Shown in pieces: positions 56,397 through 64,000 of a stretch of DNA of 64,000 nt. A model generated the notes under the pieces. That model was not told where the DNA came from and searched no databases. It was given only the letters and a program-made list of their open reading frames with translations. A program made the translations under genes and the position numbers. Source of the stretch: Dermacentor variabilis. Its lineage: Eukaryota > Arthropoda > Arachnida > Ixodida > Ixodidae. Each line of letters begins with the position of its first letter. The first letter of the stretch is position 1. The stretch lies in assembly GCF_050947875.1 (NCBI RefSeq), contig NC_134573.1, positions 37,751,615 to 37,815,614 on the forward strand, read 5' to 3'.

Positions 56397-58203
56397 ATGA
56401 CCGTTCACAGCATACCTTTGCCTGAGAGCAATTCCCTTCTAGCACCAAAAGACAGGGCTACCACTTTATCACGGTTTATGAAAGATTCGCCACAGCATTT
56501 TTGGCGTCACTTTGCTCCATCACGTCAGAATGTGTGGTATGTTGCCATAAATGAATGTATAATTACAGACTTTGCGCAAATTGCTGATGTATACAACGAA
56601 TTTTTCCATTCCGTGTTTGACCCTCCCCTACTACTGCCTGCAGAAATAAGAGAGAAAATGATTAATGCTCGTTCAGACATGCCAGACATTACCCTAACTG
56701 TAGACGGTTTCACTTCTTTTAGGTCTAGGCACGAAAAAGTCTCCTGGCCCAGATGGCATCCCTAATGAATTCTTGAGACGATATGCTGAATGGATCGCGA
56801 AGTATTTGCTGATAACTTTCCGTGCGTTTCTTGAACAGCACAATTTACCAAATGATTGGTTAATTGCACGAGTCGTGCCAGTTCATAAAACCGGGGACAA
56901 AGATAGAGTTCAAAATTACAGACCCATTTCAATTACATGTACTTGCTGCAAGATGTTCGAGCATATCCTGTCAGAAAGCTTGTTTAAATATATCGAAAGC
57001 TCGAACATATTTATTTCTAACCAGCACGAATTTAGGAGCCGATTGTCCACTATCACCCAGCTTGCAGAAACAATACACGATTTTGCTAAGGTAATTAATG
57101 AAACAGGTCAGGTTGAGGGAATCTGCCTAGATTTATCAAAATCTTTCGACCACATTTCACACTCGGATTTGCTTGGTAAGCTACTTGATATCGGAGTTAA
57201 TTTAATTAATTAAATGGATTCTTTCATACCTTACTAACAGATCGCAGTACGTGGAAGTGAAAGGAAACAAATCGAAAATTCTAAAAGTAACATCAGGTGT
57301 CCCTCAAGGGTCTGTGTTAGGACCTGTATTGTTTCTATGTTATATTAATGACATGACAAATGACCTTCATGATAAGATAATGGTTCGTTTGTTTGCAGAT
57401 GATTGCTTAATATACTCTAAAATCTTGTGTCATGAGGACCAATTAAAATTACATTCAGCACTAGAATCAATCACCAATTGGTGCAAGCGATGGAAAATGA
57501 AAATAAATTACGAAAAAGCTGTTTATACGCGAATAACTCGAAAAAAACAAGAAATGTGTTACATTACAATTACAAGTTAGACGGTATACCAATAAAACAA
57601 ATGAGCCACTTCAAATATTTAGGCATTACGATATCAGACGACTTATCTTGGAAAAAACACTTCAGTAATTTATGTAATGCCGCAGAGGTTAAACATTGGT
57701 CACTAAGACGGAGGCTTAAACTTGCTCCCCGAGATCATAAACTAACTGCATATCTGGCATTGGTACGTCCCGCGATAGAATATGCTAGCATAATATGGGA
57801 TCCGTATAAGAAGAATGAAGCAAATAAAATTGAAAAAATACAGAGGCGTGCAGCAAGGTTTATTATGTCAAAATATAGGCACACGAATTCTGTGACTGAG
57901 ATGCTCACTCAAGAAAACTTGCCCGAGCTTTCATTGCGGCGAAAAGTGGCTAGGCTAAAATTTATTTATTGAAACATAACCACTTCAATTTCGACACTCA
58001 GAGGTACTTACAAAAGAGAACGTCACGGATATCACGGTCCACGAGGGCCAATATATGCCCATACCAGCAAAGGTTGGCTCATTTAAGCACTCCCTCTTTC
58101 CTAAAACAATAGAAGATTGGAATGCGCTACCGCATAGCATAACGAAAATTGATTCTCTAGAACAGTTTGAAAAATCTGTACTGGCCTATTATTCTTCTAT
58201 GTA
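56397..58203 (+). pseudogene. Decayed CR1/L2-like LINE reverse transcriptase
   Basis: Successive + strand frames carry the domains of a LINE protein from just before the RT to its C-terminus: FWRHFAPSR and IADVYNEFFHSVF (56397-56765); PDGIPNEFL bridging the shift near 56740; VVPVHKTGDKDRVQNYRPIS, HILSESLFKY, ICLDLSKSFDHI (56773-57213); SGVPQGSVLGPVLF and LFADDCLIYS (57251-57580, YADD-type catalytic pair); FKYLGITISDDLSWKKH, ARFIMSKY (57478-57972); and, in another frame, FPKTIEDWNALPHSI before the stop near 58203. At least three or four frame breaks separate them. The endonuclease is missing, so the copy is 5'-truncated. Confidence 0.88.
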
Positions 58204-58510
58204 ACCATCCTCTCACATTATTAGCTTTTTTTGTGCAATGATAAGCAGCATGTGCAACATGACATGATTGAAATGATCCTACGGGATATTGAAGTTTCTG
58301 TTTGTGATGTTGAAAATATTATTTTGGATGGTACAGTTGTTGCTTGTAATGTTCCGTGCCTGTTATACAATGCTTATATTCTTGTGTGAAATTGGCACAC
58401 CTAAGCAGTTGTATTTTCTGGATTGATTTGTGTAGCGCTCGTGTTTGTAGCGATCTTTGAAGCTTATTTTATGATTACTCCACCCTGTATCGGCCTTTGG
58501 GCTAACAGTA

Positions 58511-58565
<55 letters not shown>

Positions 58566-58570
58566 ATATA
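58204..58570 (+). repeat. LINE 3' UTR and (AAAT)n tail
   Basis: Non-coding sequence after the LINE stop runs into about fourteen TAAA units (58509-58567) right after CGGCCTTTGGGCTAACAG. A tetranucleotide tail of this kind is a usual 3' end for CR1/L2/Jockey-group elements, so it probably marks the element boundary. Confidence 0.75.
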
Positions 58571-58654
58571 CTCGTAAGGAACCTGCCTTTCCTAGCGAGA
58601 TAGAGCGGCTGCTTTTTTGTCCGTGTCGCACACGATATTTTTTAAAAGATTTTT

Positions 58655-59060
58655 AACATGCGCACAGAATGCTACATTGACAGTATGACCTTCTCCAACG
58701 CCATGTTGCACAATTCTACAAAAGTGCTAAAACAGGATCAACGTGGCTTTTATTGTGCTTTGACCTTCCATGCTTTCTTTTTATCTTCGCACATGTTTCT
58801 TATCCCACTCGTAGCTGTGCGGCTTAAGCCCGATGTTGTATTCGTAAATAAAGGAATTATTACCAGTGATGACTGCACTCAAAAATTCACCGCGCTTAAA
58901 AGTAGTTTCTTTAACAAATGCAAATTATTTTTTTCTAAGAACTGTTGCCAGGGGGTGAGCAGTTTCCGTAACATCTTGGCGAAAGCTTTCTTCATTTTGA
59001 AATATTCAGTGGGAATGTTGTAGTTGATGGCTTTGCCAATCCACACGCTCTTGATGTAAA
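58655..59060 (-). pseudogene. mariner-type transposase relic
   Basis: Read on the - strand from about 59060, one frame gives EYFKMKKAFAKMLRKLLTP, which corresponds to the mariner linker segment with the LTP box. A second frame gives FLSAVITGNNSFIYEYN, LKPHSYEWDKK, then (after stops) SMEGQSTIKATLILF and IVQHGVGEGHTVN. These match in order the mariner ITGDE..W...Y block and its VHHE..P.G.TVN block. The catalytic Asp of ITGD is Asn here and two stops interrupt the frame, so it is inactive. No terminal repeats were found. Confidence 0.75.
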
Positions 59061-59399
59061 CGAAGCGCTTTTGATAACTGTCATTCGGCGATCAGCGAAC
59101 GTAAGAGAACGCACACGATCTATTTCTGCACCTTCGCGTGAGTTTCTTTTCATTTATGCGAATACCGGCAGCGCCACAAGGGCATTGTAGCAGGGAGGCA
59201 TTACAGGGATACATTGGTACAGACAGGACTGACTCCGGAAAGAAAATATACATATACAGAAAGCTCAGATAAAGAAGAGTAAGACTAACATCATCAGGAA
59301 AGCGTAGTCAAAGGCAACCGAGAAAACAGTTATGCGAAAAGACAAGTTATTGCAATAGGCAAACCATAAACCAAGACACAAGTGAAAAAACATAGAACA
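59061..59399. other. Non-coding spacer, possibly LINE 3' UTR
   Basis: No coding feature is seen. It may include the 3' UTR of the - strand LINE fragment to its right. Confidence 0.35.
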
Positions 59400-59880
59400 C
59401 GGTAATATGCAGCTATGAAAAATTTAACAATAAGAAAGATTTAAGCTCGGAACAGGTTTTAAATTGATAATGCTCTTAGTGAGACTATTCCATAGAGCTG
59501 AAGTGTGCGGGAAAAATAAATTGCGGTAAACTTCAGTGCGACAGCGCAATTCAAGGAATTTATAATCATGATCGCATCGCTGAGAGACAAAGTGGGGAGG
59601 CCAAATGTACAGATCGTTGCTATTCCGGTGACACCAAAGTATATCTGGAAAAACAGTTGTAGTTTTGCGGTGATTCAACGATGCGCTAGTGATTTCCAGC
59701 CTTGATTTTTTTAATTACTGAGACACTGCTGCGGAAGTCCTAATTGCCAGAAAGAAACCCGGCAGCACGCTTTTGAATTCGTTCGAGGTTTTCAACAAGG
59801 TACGAGGTTTAAGGGTCCCACGCTTGACAAGCGTAGTTGACGAGTGTCCTGATCTTGCACCGTCCGAGTGGGCCTTTATG
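59400..59880 (-). pseudogene. Decayed CR1/L2-like LINE C-terminus
   Basis: On the - strand a first frame reads ENLERIQKRAAGFLSGN, matching the E.IQRRAARFI box of CR1/L2-type LINEs. A second frame (59678 to 59424) reads ELRCRTEVYRNLFFPHTSAL then WNSLTKSI, the usual C-terminal FFPRT...WN.LP block. Stops and frame changes lie between them. It is a second copy of the group seen at 56397-58203, in opposite orientation and more decayed. Confidence 0.7.
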
Positions 59881-60079
59881 ACCAACTGAAAACGCTGTGA
59901 TCACGTGAAGACAGTAGGGCACCCTTACGATAAGCGTTTCGTGACATTCGATATGTTACAGCGAAGCTGTTTACCACTAGGCCCCGCATGCATACCCTGC
60001 GTGCGTTTAATTCCTGGGGAGGTACCCTGGGCGGGCATGCTAGGCGGCATACGTCTATATCGAAGACATGGCGCGTGGC

Positions 60080-60760
60080 ACGGAAAGGATAGGGGAGAGG
60101 GGAAAGAAAGTGGCGATGGCGCTGCACCAAAAAGACGGATAGGGAAGAGAGGAAAAGAAAGTGGCAACAGCATTCCAGCAGTGAAGACGGGTAGGCGGAC
60201 AGGGGAAAGAGAGTGGCGACGGCGCTGCACCAAGAAAGACGGGTAGGGAAGAGAGGGAAAGAAAGTGGCAACAGCGTTCCAGCAAGGAAGATGGGTAGGC
60301 GTACAGGGGAAAGAGAGTGGTGACGGCGCTGCACCAAAAGAGACGGGTAGGGAAGAGAGGGACGGAAAGTGGCGACAGCGTTCCAGCGATGGAGACGGGT
60401 AGGCGGATAGGGGAAAGAGAGTGGTGACGGCGCTGTACCATAATAGACGGATAGGGAAGAGAGGGAAAGAAAGTGGGGACAGCGTACCAGCGATGGAGAC
60501 GGGTAGGCGGACAGGGGAAAGAGAGTGGCGACGGCGCTGCACCAAAAAAGACGGGTAGAGAAGAGAAGGACAGAAAGTGGCGACAGCGTCCCAGCAATGG
60601 AGACGGGTAGGCGGACAGGGGAAAGAGAGTGGCGACGGCGCTGCACCAAAAAAGACGGGTAGGGAAGAGAGGGAAAGAAAGTGGTGACAGTGTTCCAGCA
60701 ATGGACACGGGTAGGCGGACAGGGGAAAGAGAGTGGTGATGGCGCTGCAGCAAAAGAATC
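60080..60760. repeat. Minisatellite, about 6.5 units of about 104 bp
   Basis: Each unit contains CTGCACCAAAAAAGACGGGT, a GGGAAGAGAGGGAAAGAAAG stretch, GCGACAGCGTTCCAGCAATG and GAGACGGGTAGGCGGACAGG. The CTGCACC word falls near 60122, 60225, 60330, 60433, 60536, 60642 and (as CTGCAGC) 60744, giving periods of 102-106 bp. The - strand is open in all three frames (340, 306 and 232 codons), giving proline/serine-rich SLSSLPVFFGAAPSPLSFPC-like repeats. That is a consequence of a stop-free unit whose length is not a multiple of three. Confidence 0.93.
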
Positions 60761-60827
60761 GGTTACTATGGGTGGGCAGCGCAACACGGACGAAAGATGA
60801 AAGGAAGTACACAATACGAGCGCAGAC

Positions 60828-62210
60828 GTGCACCCCAAGGTGCACGTCTTCTCGTTTCCTAAAACCGACGAAGTAAGAAGAACGTGCATACGTGCCATTC
60901 CACGAGGAAACGTGATCGTGTCAGCTAACTTCAGGGTAAGAAATTTTGAATGTTTATTATTTTCTGAGCAGGTTGCTTCTACCGTTAGTTTGCAAGCCTT
61001 GCTTACAACTCATTTGTGGCACGTAAAGACTAAATGCGTCACACATAACCCGCGATGTCAAGTAATCGCACTTATGCTAGGATATATTTTTTAGGTGTAC
61101 GAGCGTCACTTTTAAAGCATTATTCGAGAAAGAAGCCATATTGATGAATCCACCGGCCGCGCAGTGACAGCGTCGCTCTCACGTTTACAGCTTCGACGTG
61201 ATGCCGTACCGACGGTATTTCGCGATTGCCCAAGCTACCTGTCCAGAGAAGGGACTAGACAGGACCCAGAGAGCAAGCGAATGCGATTTGGCTCCGCTGC
61301 CCTTGAGAAAGTGCTTGCGGAGTCACTTATCGCGGCCAAGAACGACGACGAAGCAGGCAAGCTTTGTGATTTGAATGAAGTGGAAAACTTCGTTCGAAGC
61401 AAGCAGGTGACATTTTGGCATCTCATCGAATGCAATGAAGACGTCATTTTGTCGCACATTTTAACGATGAGGTTCCTTGAATTAAATACTCTGTTGTTTT
61501 ATAGCAGTCTAACAGTAAATGTCGCTAAAGCACCAGTGAAGCGGCTCGGCTTCAAGTTGCTAGTTCCGTCGGCGGTGGACAGCAAATGACGGCTACTGAA
61601 GTTGCTTGAGGGAGTCGAAAGGTTCGGCAGTGCCGTGAGTTCAAGTTCTGAAAACTTAGATATGGACATCTGCGAGACTGTCGTTTCTCTTCTGAGCGAA
61701 ATATGCACAGCACGAGGAGGCGATAACTTCCCGGCCATTCAACTGCTCGCCATTCAACTCTGTCGACTTCATGGTGTACTGCTGTATACTGTTTACAATA
61801 TCGGCCCATGCATACAAGTATAAGCGCAGTTACGGGAGCATCATCATGCCACAACCAAGGACCATTCGGTGAATATGTTCACCATTCGGGATGAATCCGC
61901 AATGGGAGCATCAAGAGGGTACATTCCTCCGCTACATGGCCAAAAAGATATCCGAGTTGAATGAGTAGCAAAGTTACGTGAGCTAAATGTCCAAAACCAG
62001 CGCCAAGTGGCCACGGAACTGACACTCCAACTGCTCAGCGATGAGGAGCCTTCAGACTTTGACGGCTCTGAAAAGGGACGTGAGGTGGTGCTGATATATC
62101 TGTTGTGGTGCAGCACAGACATTCTCCTAAAAAAATTTCTGCCGGCGATTGAATGACAAGGTGTTTGACCAAGACAACAAGGCTAAAAAGCGGAAGCTGT
62201 AAACTCTAAC
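60828..62210 (+). pseudogene. Broken THAP / P-element-like transposase gene
   Basis: Exon 1 (to 60935) encodes HVFSFPKTDEVRRTCIRAIP and VIVSANFR, the core of a THAP zinc-binding domain. A donor GTAAG at 60936 and acceptor TTTTTTAG at 61094 define a 159-bp intron, after which exon 2 resumes VYERHF. The normal motif is VCERHF, so the zinc-ligand Cys is Tyr here. A stop follows at once. Later frames carry DAVPTVFRDCPSYLSREGTR, SAALEKVLAESLIAAK, VENFVRSKQVTFWHLIE, then FTISAHAYKYKRSYGSIIMP with QPRTIR and KKISELNE, in the order expected for THAP9/P-like proteins of ticks. Beyond that the catalytic region is largely missing; a RLNDKVFDQDNKAKKRKL-type tail ends just before AATAAA (62213-62218). Intron retention argues for a DNA-level copy, not a retrocopy. 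Confidence 0.7.
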
Positions 62211-62433
62211 GAATAAAGGAATAGAATGCCGGTGCCCATAGAAAACACCTGTCTCTCTATTTTCTATTTCTGCCTAATTTTATTCAGAATACTACACGCG
62301 TAGCCGAAAAACAAGTCAGCCAAGCGCACAACTATTATGTGGACTTGTGCTGAAGCGTTCCTACGCATCCGCCGGAGCCAGCACCACCCGGCTGACGTCA
62401 CGGAGGCAGTCCCTCGGCCTTCAGCCAGTCTAG

Positions 62434-62847
62434 GTGGCGTTGGGCGACAGCACTGCAGCAATGGAGACGGGTAGGGGGGGGGAGCGGGAAAGAGCGTGGC
62501 GATGGCGCCTGTCCACGTGCCGTGAGCTTCTGTGTACCAGGCGAGATAGGGCCACCCTGCTGCGACTCCGGACTGGCTGCATATGGATAGCAGCTGAACT
62601 TCACGCCAAAGGCCGACGGGCCTCCCCCTCCTGCCGACGATGCGGCGATCCCGCGACCGTAGAACACCTCCTATGCGCATGCCCAGCCCTAGCACAGGAA
62701 CGTTCGAGGGTCACCCGAGCCTATAGACTGCAGGGCCTTCCTGCTGGCTCACTCTCTGACCTGCTGTTCCCACCCCGCTACCATCTCCCGGCACTACACA
62801 GCCCTGTGGAGTTCATGGAGGCGGGCGGGATAGCAGCATACCATTGA
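62434..62847 (+). pseudogene. I/R1-like LINE C-terminal fragment
   Basis: The frame encodes LLRLRTGCIWIAAELHAKGR and SCRRCGDPATVEHLLCACPA then LAQER, a CxxC...H...C box after an RNase-H-like tail, as found at the C-terminus of I/R1/Jockey-type LINEs. It stops at 62847, and a 3' UTR runs to about 63023, where a TA array begins. The region before about 62520 is not LINE-like and instead resembles one unit of the 60080-60760 minisatellite (CAGCAATGGAGACGGGTAGG at 62456-62475). The copy is strongly 5'-truncated. Confidence 0.7.
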
Positions 62848-63021
62848 GCACAGCTGTCTCTGCCGGTCCCTGCCTCGTCTGCTGCCATGTGCGGACGAGC
62901 CCCCTTAACCATCTCACAGCTCTTTCCTCTTTACCTCCTACTCCTCCTCTCCCCAATGATGCTGCGCCGCGCTCCCTGATGGGCTGCAGAATTTAAGCGT
63001 CTCTATCCTCCTTTATAATCA

Positions 63022-63141
<120 letters not shown>

Positions 63142-63143
63142 AT

Positions 63144-63562
63144 TGTCACGTGGTAGTGACGTTCAAGAACACAGTAGCAGTACTGTGAAAGACAAAACTA
63201 GCTTTTATTGGGCAAACCTGTGCCCACAAGACAGGCTACACTTAAAGCACAACGAAAGCTGCGAACACAGTCGGCGATCGCCGAAAATCTGATCAGCGGG
63301 TCAAGCACGTCGGCTTTTATAGATCAGTCGTCGAATGTTCCAGATTAACCGATGGGACCCGCGTGTCTTCCACAAAGTTCTATACCATTCGTGTCACGCA
63401 ATGAAATCTGATAACACAAGGTTCGGCGACAACAGACAGGCGGATAGAAGCATCGATAACTTTCCAGAAACTTCGGATGCATGCAGGCGCGTCCCGCGCT
63501 GTGCGATAACATTTGTTAGGCGGCGAAACGTGGTCGCCCGATAAAGATAAGTACACGTGTCA
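63144..63562 (-). repeat. 3' LTR of a second gypsy-type element
   Basis: A 419-bp segment starting TGTCACGTGG and ending CACGTGTCA on the + strand, so TG...CA in both orientations. On the - strand it carries a TATAAAA word (complement of about 63313-63320) and an AATAAAA word (complement of about 63203-63209) in promoter-then-poly(A) order. A polypurine tract (AAGAGGGGGGTAC on the - strand, complement of 63563-63575) immediately precedes it, which fixes it as the 3' LTR of a - strand element. Confidence 0.85.
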
Positions 63563-64000
63563 GTACCCCCCTCTTAAAGAGCATCGACCCGATGCTGCAT
63601 ACAAATGAATGTAATAAAGAAAACACCCGTAGCAAAGAAAACAACAAAATAACGAAGTTCGTCAGCGTGCGTAAAAGGGTTTCAGACGCACCACGTGGAC
63701 CACTTCAGATCGTGCGCGGCGCCGCTGTGAATGCGAAATTCCGTCAGGCACGACCTCATAGTCCAGTACGCCAATACGTCGAATGACCTTGTAGGGTCCG
63801 AAATAGCGGCGCAATAGTTTCTCACTCAGTCCTCGTCGGCGTATCGGGGTCCAAACCCAAACACTGTCGCCGGGCTGGTACTCGACGAAGCGTCGTCGGA
63901 GGTTGTAGTGTCGGCTGTCGGTCCTCTGTTAGTTCTTGATCCGTAGGCGGGCGAGCTGTCGGGCTTCTTCGGCGCGCTGGAGATAGCTGGCGACGTCAAC
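63563..64000 (-). pseudogene. Ty3/gypsy integrase C-terminus, partial
   Basis: The - strand from the window edge encodes DVASYLQRAEEARQLARLRI, then FVEYQPGDSVWVWTP, KLLRRYFGPYKVIRRIG and LDYEVVPDG, the standard GPY/F-containing C-terminal domain of gypsy integrase, followed by SEVVHVVRLKPF. An in-frame TAA interrupts the frame after RIKN, so this copy is probably inactive. After the stop, a short non-coding stretch leads to the polypurine tract and 3' LTR at 63144-63562. The rest of the element lies to the right of the window. Here integrase is last before the LTR, the ordinary gypsy order, in contrast to the 39852-46629 element. Confidence 0.85.

Noticed and set aside
58658..59023. 121-codon + strand ORF
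   Set aside because: It is the antisense of a mariner transposase relic and has no domain of its own.
59876..60898. 340-codon - strand ORF as a real protein
   Set aside because: It translates a 104-bp minisatellite open in every - strand frame; no signal, domain or start context supports it.

Overview
This is animal nuclear DNA, most likely from a hard tick (Ixodidae). The evidence is a split host gene with multi-kilobase introns, a very dense and varied load of transposable elements, and several element families (RTE elements ending in GATG repeats, LINE tails, THAP/P-like genes, tRNA-derived SINE heads, arginine-rich REAEAKRRR-type reading frames) that I associate with tick genomes. The species call is inference. 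There are no bacterial operons, CRISPR arrays or structural RNA genes.

Region 1 (1-15012): the only confident host gene is the 3' part of a LanC-like protein gene (LANCL3 type) on the + strand. Three coding exons lie at 3023-3146, 8152-8367 and 14651-15012, with GT-AG phase-1 introns of about 5.0 and 6.3 kb. Upstream exons lie outside the window. The introns and 5' flank carry decayed LINE fragments, a Tigger/pogo transposase fossil, a near-perfect 135-bp palindrome and a degenerate minisatellite.

Region 2 (15013-32139): mostly AT-rich non-coding DNA. The one clear structure is a roughly 1.7-kb pogo-type non-autonomous DNA element (20653-22349) with a foldback element and a tRNA-derived SINE head nested inside it.

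Region 3 (32140-39851): a tandem duplication carrying a foldback MITE, a Helitron-like fragment, a LINE 3' end, a small basic ORF behind CCAAT and perfect RFX X-box motifs, and another long foldback MITE.

Region 4 (39852-46629): a complete, apparently young Ty3-type LTR retrotransposon with a single 1481-codon gag-pol ORF. Its pol order is protease, integrase, reverse transcriptase, RNase H. This is the copia-like order of the Gmr1 group, unlike ordinary Ty3/gypsy elements. It is the most notable object in the window.

Region 5 (46630-64000): two TTAA-bounded MITEs back to back, long CT/TA microsatellites, and a nearly intact RTE retrotransposon that begins with a tRNA-like head and is flanked by a 15-bp target-site duplication. 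It is followed by a second RTE fragment, a decayed CR1/L2-like LINE, a mariner fossil, a 104-bp minisatellite, a broken THAP/P-element-like gene, an I/R1-like LINE tail, and the LTR plus integrase C-terminus of a second gypsy element running off the right edge on the - strand. Apart from the LanC-like gene, almost everything recognisable is mobile DNA at different stages of decay.
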